The position numbers and the translations under genes are program-made. Of a stretch of DNA of 64,000 bases, positions 1 to 11,532 are shown in pieces. This stretch comes from Ochotona curzoniae (Eukaryota; Chordata; Mammalia; Lagomorpha; Ochotonidae): the NCBI RefSeq assembly GCF_017591425.1, contig NW_024467121.1, positions 25,370,707-25,434,706 of the forward strand, read 5' to 3'. Below the pieces are notes generated by a model that saw nothing but the letters and a program-made list of their open reading frames with translations, was not told the origin of the DNA and made no database searches. Each line of letters opens with the position of its first letter. Position 1 is the stretch's first letter.

Positions 1-299
1 AGGGAACTTTTTGTCTCTAGGTTTAGGACATACTTAATAAGGAACTGGGAGACGAAGGTGGATGGAGGGGAGAGAGAATCAAATCCTTTTATAGAGACAA
101 AAGGGTGAGATAGATGGTATGTGAACTTGTACATGTGATTTAAAATTGTGTTGTGCTAGATCCATATTCCTTACATTCCACAAAACTCTGTCCTCCCAGC
201 TTAGATTAAAATTGATCCTAGATGCCAAGAAATTGATGTCCAGGAACATAATTCCTAGAGAAAAATGAATAAAACTGTATTGTATACTTACTGTGTTAT
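1..299. other. Unique intronic sequence, nothing recognised
   Basis: AT-rich DNA with no repeat family, splice-flanked frame or simple repeat that I recognise. The antisense open frame at 79-348 has no family features. Confidence 0.5.
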
Positions 300-415
300 T
301 TATTCCCTCTGCTGTATTCTCATCACATGCAAAATGGGAGAAATGCATTCTACTTCACAAAGTTCCTGAGGATCAACTGGGGATTAATTTAAAATAGTGC
401 CTGAGCATAATACCT
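300..415 (+). repeat. MIR SINE fragment (3' part), tentative
   Basis: The order 'ttctcatcacatgcaaaatggg', 'ttcctgaggatcaa' and 'aaaatagtgcctgagcataat' follows the MIR 3' half (cctcatctgtaaaatggg, then gtgaggattaaatga, then agtgcctggcacata). Divergence is high. Confidence 0.35.
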
Positions 416-489
416 CTCTCTCCATAAAATAGTAGCTCTAACACAATAAAAACAGAATTTTTACCTACACAGGCTTTCTAATTATTCAA

Positions 490-575
490 ATAAATGACTT
501 GAGACTCAGGAATTTTAAATGATTATCCCAATATTTCAGCCAGTAAGGTAAGAGCTAGGACAAACAGCTACCTTC
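490..575 (-). repeat. Possible MIR fragment
   Basis: 'gacttgagactcaggaattt', 'atgattatccc' and 'cagccagtaaggtaagagct' resemble the antisense MIR middle (gaaactgaggc, ttgcccaaggtcac, agctagtaagtggcagagc). It is short and weak. Confidence 0.25.
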
Positions 576-946
576 TAGATTCTTGTTCTTACTGATTTCA
601 CCAAATCATATAAAATCTGTTCTCAGTGAAAACTTGTAGAAGATAATGCACAGACCCTAGATGGAATAAAAATGATCAATTTGGCGAAAAAATTACTGTA
701 TATCTGAAATAGTATTTATTAAGTCAGTAACTGCCGAAGAATTTTGCTGTCCATGGAATAAGATACTGTACATAGATTAAAGTTATTTTAAATGTTAGCA
801 ATCGTTTTGTGTATGAACAGCCATCGTTTTTGAAGGAAGGATAAAAAAAGGGTCATTTTATAGTGTAAACAGGTGACACGTGTGACAGTATGTGGAAGAG
901 AAATGGAATCAAATAAGTTTGGTCTGTCCCAACTTTAAATAAACAG

Positions 947-947
<1 letters not shown>
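576..947. other. Unique intronic sequence, nothing recognised
   Basis: AT-rich, with no clear repeat family and no coding signal between the MIR-like relic and the TG repeat. Confidence 0.45.

Positions 948-984
<37 letters not shown>
948..984. repeat. (TG)n microsatellite
   Basis: About 18 uninterrupted TG units, then a degenerate ATGTGTATG end. Its length suggests it is polymorphic. Confidence 0.97.
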
Positions 985-993
<9 letters not shown>

Positions 994-1099
994 AGTGCAA
1001 TTTTAATTCTGGTTACCCTAAAAGGAACCACTGCCTGTTCACTGGCTATTTGATAATAACTGTTTACTTTCCACATAAAAAGGATAAGTTATACTCTGT

Positions 1100-1300
1100 A
1101 ATTAGCAGTTTAATGTGGTAAAATGCATGGCCTCTTGGACTGAACACAAGGCCAGAGGGAGGAGTTTGAATACTAATTTTACTGCTTTGACTTTTCTAAA
1201 TGAGGCCCTGAGAAGCCAAGGAAAGAGAGAGACCACAAATCTCAGTTATACCTCTGCATTATTGCTAAGACCACGTAAGCAATTATTTAAATATATTCAT
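1100..1300 (+). repeat. Possible MIR fragment
   Basis: 'aatgtggtaaaatgcatggcctcttggac' followed by 'ggagtttgaatactaatttt' resembles the MIR 5' half (cagtggttaagagcatgggctctgg, gggttcgaatcccagc). The 3' half is not clear. The + frame at 1115-1336 runs through it and is not taken as a gene. Confidence 0.3.
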
Positions 1301-1560
1301 AATTTACAGTTAATAGAAGACAAAAGGGTGCAATAAAATTTTGCTGAATTTTTAATACTCTTAATATTAGTGATATACTTATTGAAAAAATTAGAATAAG
1401 TTCACTAATGTTGTTTGTTTCACATTTTTATTTTTAAATTAAAAAGTTTGGTTAATATGTAGTCTTTATATGTATTTTTATGTTATACCATTCAATTTCA
1501 AGATATGAAGTCAGAATAAAACTGATCAAATCAATCAGTTAGCATTTGTGTTTCATTATC
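1300..1560. other. Unique AT-rich intronic sequence
   Basis: No family, repeat or coding signal seen. Confidence 0.45.
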
Positions 1561-4500
1561 TTTCTTTCTGTTTGGATCCAGCCAGCTGCCCCGCTCCAGT
1601 TTCCTATACAGTATATGAGATAATATTGTGAATTATAGTTGTGTCTGGGTTCTGTAGAACACTGAGACCTATTACTTTTAGGTAACTGTGTTTTGTTTCC
1701 CCTTTTCTACCCACTCGCTCGCTATTCTCTCCATCTTCTCCTATTATCATGTGTCTCTAGCAATTTGAATTGTAAGTTCAGATAAAGCTTTTATTTAACT
1801 TTCACATATGGGAGAGAATATGTGGTATTTGGCTTTCTGTATCTGGCTTATTTCCATTCAAAATAATAATCTCCAGTTCCGTATGTTTTGTTGTGAAAAT
1901 GACTGAATCATTTCATTTGACTGTATACCACAGTTTTCAATCCATCTTTCAATTGCTGGACATATAATTTGAATATTATCTTGGCTATTGTAAATAGTGC
2001 TGCAAGGAAAATGGGATTGTGGGTCTCTCTTTGGCCAGCTGATTTTATTTCCTTCAGACATGTAACCAGGAATAGGCTACCTGGATCCGAGGGTAGATGT
2101 ACCTTTAACTTTTCCAGGTGTCTCCACAGTATCCTCCATTATCACTGCTATTAATCTGCATCCTCCAGCAGCTGTTAAAAGTTTTCCTTTCTCTACATCC
2201 TCACCAGAATGTTTGTTTGTTGTCATTTTGGCAACACTCACAGTGACTTGAGTGAGATGATATTTCATTGTGGTTTTGATCTGAATTTTCTTCATGATTA
2301 GCCATGTTGAGAATTTCTCCATATTGGCTATTTGTGTTTCTTTTATGAAATGTCTAATGGGAGCCCACTGCACATTTTTAACCATGAGTTTTGTGGGTTT
2401 CTTTTCTTTCTCTTTAATTACTTAAATCTTCTGGATGGCAATCCTTTCCTAGATAATGCCCTCAAAATGTTTTCTCCTGATCTTTGATTATTTCCTTTGT
2501 TGTACAGAATCTTCTTGGTTTAATAGTTTACTTTTTCCCTGTGCTCTTGGAGCATTTTAAAGAACTCATTGTACCCAGTGTTACTTCGGTTTTTTTCTAG
2601 AAGTTATATAGCATCAGGAGTTAGGTTTGATTCTTCGCTTTGAGTTCATTTTTTTTTTAGTTCATTTTTTTTTCAATACAGGGTGAGAAGTGGGAGGGTT
2701 CAGTTTCAGCTTACATGTGGATATTTAATTTTTTCAGCACATTTATTAAAGACAATGTTTTTTCTTCAGCATTTATTTTTGGTGCCTTTATCCAGTCATT
2801 TGAGTTTAGATATGCGAGTTTATTTCTAGGATATGCTCTGTTTTATGGGTACATATGTCTTTTTTGATATCAGTACCATGTTGTTTTATGTTTCAGTATC
2901 TCTGTGCTATGTCTTGGAATTGGGTATTGTAATTACCTTCTGTTTATTCTATTTTAGGTTACATCAGCTATTTGGAAGTATTTTGTACTTGTGTGTAAAT
3001 TTTTTGTTCCTTTATTCTCATTCTGAGAAGAATGATATTAGTATTTTGATGGGGACATGAGGATTGCATTGGATCTGTAAATCATTTCATGTAATGTGAT
3101 ATTATTAACTCATCCAAGGCATATACATGCCAGAACCTTCTAATTTGTGGTGTGTTTGCATGTGTATTTTGAGTTCTTAGTACTTTAAAACTTTTATTAA
3201 AGAGGTCTTTCACATTTTGGGTTAAATTTATTCCATGATATTTTGGTTTTACAGTTATTATTAATTTGTTTCTCTTATTTTGTTGTTGTTAATGATTTCA
3301 TTACCGGTTGTAAAAATGCTGCTGGTCTTTGTGAGTTGATTCTATGAAGTCTTCCTGTGAACAGGTATAGTTTGACTTGCTATTTTGCTGTTTATATGCC
3401 TTTTACTTCTTGTTTATGCCTAATTGCTCTGGCTGAAATTTGTAGTACTACATTGAACAAGAGCGGGAATAGTATCCTCCTCTGCTTTCAGGTCTTGCTC
3501 ATTCATTTTAATATTGTCTATGATTTTTATCACATTTACACTATGTGTTAAGTTTGAGGCATGTTCCTTTAATGTTTAAGTTGTTTAGAAGATTTTCTGA
3601 AGGTCAATTGGTTTTGAGTTTTACTGAGTTGTTTTCCTGTGTGTGTTGAAGTGAGCTATATAAGTTTTCACCCTTCATTCTCATAATGTTATGTATCATA
3701 CTTATTTTTGTGTATTAAACTATCCCTGCAATCTCTGGGATAACCGTCACATTTTGTGAGTGAATGATGTTTTTGATAAGCTGTTGATTTGCTACTATTT
3801 TGTTGGCAATCTTTGCATCTAGATTCACCAGGGATATTAGTCTATTGTTTCTTTTTTTGTTGTTTTGGTGTGCTTCCCTGGCTTAGGAATCAAATTAATG
3901 CCACCTCAATAGGAACAATTTGGAAGGACTCCCTTCCTTCAGTTTGTAAAAATACTTTTGTGTGTCTGGGGGGGTTATTCTTTGTATTTATATTTGCTGT
4001 GATCTCAATTATTTCTTTCCTTTTATTCATGCTGACTTTGGCTTATTTTTACTTTGTTGGGTCCTTAATTTACCCCACTAATTTGTTTATTTTAGAAAAA
4101 TTTCTTTTGTAGACATTTACTATTTAATTTTAACTTTTGAATTTCCCTTTTGTTTATTTTCAGTGGCCCATTTTTCATTCAGAAACATGTTATTTACTCT
4201 CCATGTATTTTTTTTTAATTTCTCTAGCTTGCTTTGTTCATTTTAGTCAGGAAAAAATAGATTATATGATTTTGATAGTTTTTTCTTTATGGAATTTGTG
4301 TCTTATTATGTTGTCTATCCTAGAGTGTTAATGTGATGGTAGAATAAGTGTTCTGCAGCTGTTGGGTTAGTGTTCTGTAGGTGTTGACTTTATTTAGTCT
4401 GCAATCTAACTCTGATCATTTCCCTTGATATCATTGTAGATAATCTGCCCATTGAAGAAATTATCAGGGTGCCGCTCTTTACTCTTACTGTGTCAGGGTT

Positions 4501-4838
4501 TATCCTTCTTTTTAAATCTAATTTTGTTTGCTTCATACAACTGGGTGCTCTAGGATTAAATACAAATACTTTTGCAAGTGTTGTCTCTTCCTCTTGAGCA
4601 TCATCTAATGAGCTTGTCCTTTACAGATTTCGCCTTAGAATATATTTTGCCTGATCATAAGTATTGGTTGCTCTAGATTCCCATTTGCATGGAAAATCTT
4701 ATAATCTGTTCACTTTCATTTTGTGTATATTTTTTCCTAGTGAATTGATTGTTTTGTAGATAACATTAAGTGTTGAATTACTTCTTTCTAATTAAGTGAT
4801 TTATTCAACTTATTCTTATTCTCTTATTTGTTCAGTTT
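1560..4838 (-). mobile_element. Old L1 (LINE-1), antisense, 3' UTR and ORF2
   Basis: Read on the minus strand this is L1. The 3' end lies near 1560-1860, with antisense 'tatttccattcaaaataataatc'-type sequence. The ORF2 C-terminus follows at about 1860-2390: the minus frame at 2077-2385 contains MKKIQIKTTMKYHLTQVTVS, equivalent to the conserved [18 protein letters not shown] of L1 ORF2p. Further ORF2 (reverse transcriptase direction) continues to about 4838, where a SINE nest interrupts it. ORF2 is broken in many places. It is older than the L1 at 6805-8395. Confidence 0.85.
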
Positions 4839-5480
4839 ATACAAGCAGGGGGCCAGAAAAAGACAAAAAGAGGAAGGAGACAGACAAAGGCAGAGGGGGC
4901 GGGGAAGGAGAAGAGTGAAAGGAGAGAGAGAGAGATATATCTTTTTTTTTTCTTTTGGAAAGGCAGATGTACAGAGAGGAGGAAGATGTTCTGTCCAATG
5001 ATTCACTCCCCAAGTGACCGCAATGACCGGTGATCCGAAGCCAGGAGCCAGGAAATTCTTTCTGGGTCTCCCACATGAGTACAGGTTCCCAAAGCTTTGG
5101 GCTGTCCTCGACTGCTTTCCCAGGCTACAACCAGGGAGCTGGTTGGGAAGTGGAGCTGCTGGGATTAGAACCAGCACCCATATGGGATCCTGGCAAGTTC
5201 AAGGTGAGGACATTAACCATTACGCTACCGTGCCGGGCCCGAGAGAGAATCTTTCATGCACAATAGCCAGGGCTGGGTCAGGCTGAAGCCAGGAGTTTGG
5301 AAGTGGAATTTCATCTGAGGCTTCCCTGATAGCGGCACAGAGCAAACACTGTTGCATTAATACTACCTTCTCAGAAGGATTAGCTGGAAGAGACAGAATA
5401 GTTGGGGTGGATTTGGTACTCCGATATGGGATGCAGGAGTCACAAGATGCAGGTAGCTTAACCATTACTGTGTTTTTTTG
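4838..5480 (-). mobile_element. Older CSINE, antisense, split by a younger CSINE
   Basis: Two flanks of one element: a GA-rich part at 4845-4935 and a body at 5241-5475 with 'gctgaagccaggagt', 'atgggatgcaggagtcacaag' and 'gcttaaccatta'. The younger CSINE at 4941-5240 sits in the GA-rich section. The older copy is clearly more diverged. Confidence 0.7.
4941..5240 (-). mobile_element. CSINE (lagomorph tRNA-derived SINE), antisense, near full length
   Basis: It starts with poly(T), then has 'aaggcagatgtacagagagga', 'gattcactccccaagtg', 'agccaggagcc', 'gggtctcccacatg' and 'aagctttgggctgtcctcg'. It ends at the antisense promoter boxes and 'ctaccgtgccgggccc'. GAGAGAGA lies on both sides, as expected for duplication of a target in the host SINE. 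The antisense frames at 4824-5177 and 4837-5076 fall here. Confidence 0.93.
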
Positions 5481-6804
5481 ATAACATATATTGCCTAGCC
5501 TTTTAGTAATTTTTGTGTCTGTAAATTAATATTTAATCTGGAAGATTGGTTTCTGTCAGTTTAGATAAATGGCTTGTGTTAAAAAAAAAAGAAAGAAAGA
5601 AATTTCTCTGGCGATGTATCTCTGAGTATTAGTTGGGTCAGCTGTTTTGGCTCACTTCCAACTAAATGCTGTAGTAGTCATTCGGTGAGCCCAGAGGAGT
5701 CATGAGAAACTTGTGTATAATCAGTGGTGGTCTTTGGGTTTCAGAAGCTTCCTGTGCCATGAGAGTGTCGTGGGGGCACTGACCTTCAGGGAGATCTAAG
5801 TATTAGAAGAGTTGGAGAGACTGTTTTAGAAGGTTTATTTGCCCCCAAGTTGCACTTGTTCTAGTGTACCACTGTGTTTTGACATCAGTCTTAATTATAC
5901 ACCTCCTATCAATTTAATTATATATCCAGCAATATTTTCACTGCTATTGCTTTATGATAAGAAATTCCTCTTCCACATTCACATTCCTTTAGAAGGAAAT
6001 AGCGTAGGTTTTTAAGCACTTGGGAATTTTGCCAAATGCACAGAGGTGTCTTTTAAAAATAACAAAGGATGGTGAGAATTAGTGAAAATCTTACCTTGTT
6101 CTCACAGGGAGATAATGTGATTAGGCCGTATTTAAGCTCAGTTATACATCTGCTTTCCACGTATATTCAGAAGTTCAGGTTTTGTAAAACAAAATGAAAC
6201 AAAAACCGAAAAAACATCCACATGTTATAGTAAAAGTTATGTTTTTCTGATAATTTCCCCTGAGAAAATTGCTTTATATCAGGGAATAACTATTGGTTTG
6301 AAACATTTTTCTTGAGAATCACTAAGAATCAGGTCAAGTTTTTTTAGAATATCTTTAAGGCTAAACTAACTCACCACATTTTGAAATACAGTAGATGATG
6401 TTCCAACCAACCTTGATGTAAGGCATCAGAAGAAGGAATGACTTCTCTGTCTTACAGAAATTCAAGTAGGGCCCATGGCATTTCAGCATGTGCATCCCAA
6501 AAGGTTCAAACTAGTGTAGAGTTCACAGTATGAATGTCTTGGCTTAATTAGTCAAGTTTCTTTTCACACTGCTGTAGCTTGATGATGCCTTACTGGAACT
6601 GTTAGGTGTCCTTCTATTATACAGCTCTAAGACAGCACTTCACATTTCATTTGTCCATAGACTAATGTTTTCAAGGTATAGACATCTTCTTGCCTAGATA
6701 TCTAGACAATAAACCTTTGTCTATGTTAGTCACCTGAAAAATGCTCACTTTACTCAAATCATCTGTGGTCATTCCTACTGTGTATGTATATGGGAGGTGT
6801 TCAC
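5481..6804. other. Intronic sequence; possible L1 remnant at the start, otherwise nothing recognised
   Basis: The first ~120 bp may continue the antisense L1 interrupted by the SINEs, but I cannot show it. A short A/GAAA tract lies at 5581-5602. From 5603 on, no family or coding signal is seen. Confidence 0.4.
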
Positions 6805-7935
6805 ATACCTATCAAAACAGCCTGGTACTGGCACAAAGATAGAGAGGAAGATAAATGGAATAGAATAGAAGCACCAAAAGGGAACCCACACAGATACAGC
6901 CAATTAATCTTTGATAAAAAGACCAACGACAGTCCAAGCAAATGGGAAGGCCTCTTCAGTAAATGCTGTTGGGACAACTGGCTGATAGCCTGCAGAAACA
7001 AAAAGATAAACCCACATCTGTCACCATACACTAAGATCCAATCTACATGGATAAAAGACCTAAACGTACATCCAGAAACCTTCAAACTCTTGCAAGAAAA
7101 TGTAGGAAATACCCTGCAAGACCTAGGTCCTGACTTTCTAAGAAGGACACCAAAAGCAATAGCAGTTGAGAACAGAATAAACAAGTGAGACCTCATCAAA
7201 GTAAGAAGCTTCTGTACAGCAAGGGAAACAATCAGCAAAGTAAAAAAGCAACCCACAGAGTGGGAGAAGATCTTTGCGCACTATGTAGGGCATAGAGGGC
7301 TAATCTCCAGAATATACAAAGAACTCCAAAACAACCAAAAAACCAAAACAAACAAACCACTCAAGAAATGGGCACGGGAAATGGGCAAACATTTCACAAA
7401 GGAACAAGCCCAAATGGCAAACAAACATATGAAAAAATGCTCCAGTTCCCTGGCAATAAGGGAAATCCAAATTAAGATATCGATGAGGTACCACCTAACA
7501 CCAGTTAGATTGGCCCACATAAAAAAGAACACCAATGATACTTGTTGGCAAGGATGTGGGGAAAAGGGAACCCTACTCCACTGCTGGTGGGAATGCAGCT
7601 TGGTACAGCCTTTATGGAAATCAGCATGGAGAACACTTGAACAACTGAAAATCTTCATACCATATGATCCAGCAATAGCAGTCCTAGGAATAAATCCAAA
7701 TCACCTGTTTCACGACAAACCAACATGCATCCCCATGTTCATAGCAGCACAATCAGTAATTGCAAAAACATGGAAGCAACCGAAATGCCCATCAGCAGAA
7801 GATTGGATAAGAAAGCTTTGGTTCATCTACTCCATGGAATACTACTCAGCTATTAAAAAAAACATATTGCAGTTCTTTGTGGCTAAATGGGTCCAACTGG
7901 AAACTATAATGCTAAGGGAAATGAGCGAATCCTAA
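6805..7935 (+). pseudogene. L1 ORF2 C-terminal remnant, one in-frame stop
   Basis: The frame encodes the ORF2p C-terminal region. Recognisable blocks are [52 protein letters not shown], the Cys-rich [12 protein letters not shown] region, and [15 protein letters not shown] near the end. The frame is continuous except for TGA at 7186-7188, where the family normally has Trp (NKWDLIK), a one-base change. The endonuclease and the reverse-transcriptase catalytic motifs are missing because of 5' truncation, so it makes no working enzyme. Confidence 0.92.
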
Positions 7936-8395
7936 AAGGTTAGATACCACATGTTTGGCTTAATTTAACCTGTATTTTTTTTTATTTTTTTGATCCTGTC
8001 ATTGATACTGTCTCAACACATGTGTTTCGAAAAATTGAACTCGCATTATTTTTAACATATTGTTTACTCAATATTATGTCAATCAATTCCATAACACTAG
8101 ATACTGTTGCTGATGTTTTGTTGGGGCTTTTAACTGACTGGGATTTTACTCTGTTAGCTTTGCCTTCAGACCAGGGAAGGCCTCCCCAAGAAGCCGTTAA
8201 AGTTATCAGGACAATAAGATGCTGGACTCAATGCTGGGTATGTGCTTGCAATGAAGGAATCTCAGCTGAAATTGAACTGTGGTTATGCACCATGGGGGAG
8301 GGTTGTGGGAGGAGCGGGGGAAATCTAAGCACCTATAAAACTGTATCACATAATACAATGTTATTAACAATTAAAAAATAAAGATATTTAAAAAA
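6805..8395 (+). mobile_element. 5'-truncated L1 (LINE-1), sense: ORF2 3' end, 3' UTR and A-rich tail
   Basis: It begins in ORF2 near 'cctatcaaaacagcctggta', runs to the ORF2 stop at 7933-7935, then through a ~450-bp 3' UTR with a G-rich segment (8290-8325) and ends in an A-rich tail near 8390. The 3' UTR is shared with the copy at 54235-54600. The nearly open ORF2 frame suggests a recent lagomorph L1. No clear target-site duplication was seen. Confidence 0.93.
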
Positions 8396-8402
8396 AGAGA
8401 TG

Positions 8403-8432
8403 ATACTAACAACAACAACAAAAAAAAGAAAG
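8403..8432. repeat. A-rich (ACA)n simple repeat after the L1 tail
   Basis: 'aacaacaacaacaaaaaaaag' lies just beyond the L1 poly(A) and may be an altered part of that tail. Confidence 0.6.
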
Positions 8433-8499
8433 CCTCATAAGATTTCACAGTTAAGGTCAGTGAGAGGACTGCTTGGGGGATTAACTCCTTTAGTTAACA

Positions 8500-8672
8500 T
8501 AACATAATTGTAGACAGATATTTAACTTTGCTAAGCTTAAATTTTCTCATCTGTGAAATGAGTACTTGCTAATTACAGTACCTACTGAGTTAAGTAGGTA
8601 AAAGAAATTGGTATTGGTAAGATAACACAACTGACGCAGCATAAATATTTAGTACATGTTAGCTGTTATTCA
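8500..8672 (+). repeat. MIR SINE, sense
   Basis: The order 'aactttgctaagcttaaatt', 'ctcatctgtgaaatgag', 'cagtacctactgagtta', then 'agtacatgttagctgttatt' follows the MIR 3' half closely (ttaacctctctg, ctcatctgtaaaatggg, agtacctacctcata, taaatgttagctattatt). Confidence 0.7.
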
Positions 8673-9199
8673 GCATTTGATAAGCAAAACCGTGAATCTC
8701 AGTTCTCCATTTGGTATTTTTAGTTGACCTAGAAAATCTGTGTAATTCTTTGTATTTTAAGTTCTTCCTACCTACAAAAGCTATTTAAAACCAAGTGTGA
8801 GAACTGTCTGTCCAGTTAAAGAGGGAGGACCAGGCAGGGGAAGAGAGACAGATTATTCGATCAAGCAGCAAAACGAAGTGCAGAGATGGGAGATTAATCC
8901 TTTACTTTGTCATTGTCTGTTAGCTTTTTTATCTTCAATGTTCTTCTTTCTCTAGGATTCATTTCAGTGTAACTGTAGAGTGTAAGTCATTCCACTGTGA
9001 CCTGATACATATCTAAATGAGAGCTCATGACAGTCTTCCAGGTGATCCCATTAGTCAGAATAATGCACTCCCCCAAGGCCAATGAAGATACTTCATAAAG
9101 TTTGAGGAAGTTGAAATTTAAAGTTAGGTTTATATAGATGCAAATAACTTTTAGAACCATGCACAGATTTTTAATAATATACATCACATAAACTTTTTG
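8673..9199. other. Unique intronic sequence, nothing recognised
   Basis: No clear family. A short purine-rich patch lies near 8820-8850. Confidence 0.45.
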
Positions 9200-9632
9200 A
9201 TTGTAGATGGGATTATGTTCCCTCTAAAAGAGATACTAAAGGACTAATCCCCAGTAATTATGAATGTGGCCAAATTTTGAAAAAGAGTCTTTGAAGATGT
9301 GAGATGCTTGAAGATGAAGGTAAGATGAGATGGACCATATTCAACATGATAAGTGTCTTGATATGAAAAGGCAAAGATGCAAAGACAGAAACACAGGTTA
9401 AGAAAACCAAGTGACAATGAAGGGAAAGATGGAAGTATTGCAACTGCAAGGAAAAAAAAAAGAAATATCAGGCTTTTTCAGAAACATCAGTAGTCAGGAA
9501 CAGGTAAGGGAGACTCCTTTGTGAGTGTTGGAGGAAATATAGTCTTGTTACGTGTTGATTTCTCCTAGCCTCCAAAACCATGAGACAATCAATTTCCTTT
9601 TGAAAACCACTCAGTTGAATAGCAGATTTTCT
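9200..9632 (+). mobile_element. MLT1-like LTR (ERVL-MaLR), sense, diverged solo LTR
   Basis: Characteristic MLT1 order: a purine-rich start, 'actaatccccagtaattatg' then 'aatgtggccaaatttt', 'agagtctttgaagatg', a purine-rich middle, then 'tagcctccaaaaccatgag' and a final 'accactcagttgaatag'. No internal retroviral region is attached, so it is a solo LTR relic. Confidence 0.75.
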
Positions 9633-10590
9633 AAATATATCCAAAATGTTATGAACAATTTGACATTGTTTTGATAAATTTGGAAATGAAATCTGAAGTG
9701 GATCTAGCTAATGTCCTGATATTTCAGTAGAAAGAGGACATCCACATAGTATTTCAAAGTTAATGTAGGCACAGTGATGCTGTGACCTGTAGGTAACAAG
9801 CTGGTGTGATAAGATGGGTTACTCTTTCAGATTTATTCAGGCATCCAGTGTGGGTTAGGCAGGAGGATAATGAAGGGACTTGATTCCTTTTTGCTTTGTT
9901 CAGAAATCCTTAAATATTTATCCTTAATCCTTAAAAATTATAAGCAAAGTACTAGAGTTGTTATTGAACCTAATTCTTTATCTTTTTCCTGTGTTTGATT
10001 TGGAGCACCTACGAGGGAAGCTTGGATTCTGGATCCTGGATCCTATCACATGGTCAGGAATATAAATGTCCCTTAGACAGAACCATGGTAATACCACAGG
10101 AACCCTTTTGTCTGAGGTGAGGGCATGCCTCTTTCCTCCCCCTCACAGACACACTCTCACACATATATATCATCATTGTCTACAGAAGGCATACACAGGT
10201 CATAGAAAATCGTAAACAATGATTTAATAGAAAAGACACGACAGCTTGAATTAGCTTGGATCTTTCAATATTTGAGTTTACATTTGAATAAGAAAATGTT
10301 TCTCTTTAATTAAATAACTACTGATCTTGACATTTGAATGGATAATTCTGTATTAAAGTACAATATACTATTTTTCATAACATTGAAGTATGTTAGATAT
10401 TGTAATAAAGGAAATTATGTAGACGCCTGAAACATTTGGCCTGTGTTACTATTAAACCATATTGGTCAGATTGTGATGCAAGTTTAATCACTTCCCCCGC
10501 CCCCAAAAAAAGAAAGAAAATGGGAAGAAAGAAAAGAATGAGAGGGAGAAAAGTTTAGAGAAGGAAAGAAAGTTGATTAGAAAGATCTTA
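9633..10590. other. Unique intronic sequence
   Basis: No family recognised. There is a small CA/AT-rich patch (10147-10172) and a purine-rich patch (10500-10570). Confidence 0.45.
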
Positions 10591-10591
10591 G

Positions 10592-10892
10592 GCAAGGCCA
10601 GCATTTTATGTAGGCAGTCAACCCATAAAGTGTCAATGGATCAAGTGCCAGCTTATCTGCTTTCTTAATAAGCTCTTTGCTAAACCATGTGGAAAGGCAG
10701 TGAAAAATAACCCAAGTTCTTGAGCCCATGTATATGTGTAGAAAACCTGGATGAAGTTCCAGGCACCTGGCCTCATGCCTCCCCAACCCTGGATATTGCA
10801 TCCATTTGGGGAGGTGAGTCAACAGGTTGAACCAATCTTTCATTCTTTCCTGTTATTAAATAAATAAAATAAATATTTTTTTAAATGTAGTA
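10592..10892 (+). mobile_element. Old diverged CSINE, sense
   Basis: A weak head 'caaggccagcattttatgta', then 'cccaagttcttgagccca', 'ccatttggggaggtgagtc' and the A-rich tail 'attaaataaataaaataaat' keep CSINE order. The antisense frame at 10577-10843 is inside it. Confidence 0.65.
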
Positions 10893-11201
10893 CTAATACT
10901 CCTGATTAGTAATTACTCCAGAGTCTTCAGAACTGACTTTGAATCTAGGGCTTGTATACTCATCATGGTCGTGACAAACTTGGGATCAGAAGAAAGAGCA
11001 TTCCAGAGAGATTAGGCTGTAGCTATGAAGTTACTCATCTCTGGGAGAGACAAGTTGAAGAAAAGGTCTGTTGACATGGACAACTGTAATCAGATGTAAA
11101 CTCTACAAGTTCACACAGTCTGAGGAGTTGGGATATTCAAAGATAAGTATATCTGAAATATCTTATCCACATGGAAAACATAGTCCAACAGGGAAAGAAG
11201 A
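10893..11201. other. Unique intronic sequence, nothing recognised
   Basis: No repeat or coding signal seen between two SINEs. Confidence 0.45.
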
Positions 11202-11532
11202 GGGGGTGGGTGTGGTGGCTTGGTTGACTAATCCTCTGCCTGTACAAGTGTCAGCATTTTAGGTGGGTACCATTCATGCCCTGGTTGCTCTGCTTCCCAT
11301 CCAGATCCGTGCTTGTGGCCAGGGAAAGCAGCAGAGGATGGCAAAAGCTTTGGCATGCTGCTCACACATGGGAGGTCTGGAAAAAACTCATGGTTCAGGT
11401 TGGATCAGCTCCACTAACTGCAGCCATTTGGGGAGTAAACCAGGGGCTATAGGTTCTCTCTCTCTGTCTCTCTTCTCTGTAAACTTGCTTTTCCAATCAA
11501 AATAAGTAAATCTTTAAAATGAAAAAAAGGAA
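11202..11532 (+). mobile_element. CSINE, sense, older subtype
   Basis: Head 'gggggtgggtgtggtggctt', 'actaatcctctgcctg', 'cttcccatccagatccgtgc', 'cagccatttggggagtaaac', CT-rich 'tctctctctgtctctctt', then 'ttccaatcaaaataagtaaatc' and an A tail. The head differs from young copies (GACTAATCCTCTGCC instead of TAGTGGCTAAAG), which suggests another C-repeat subfamily. Confidence 0.88.

Noticed and set aside
6801..7256. 151-codon antisense open frame
   Set aside because: It is the complement of L1 ORF2, not a gene.
9200..9632. Complete endogenous retrovirus next to the MLT1-like LTR
   Set aside because: No gag, pol or env sequence and no second LTR nearby; only solo or split LTR relics.
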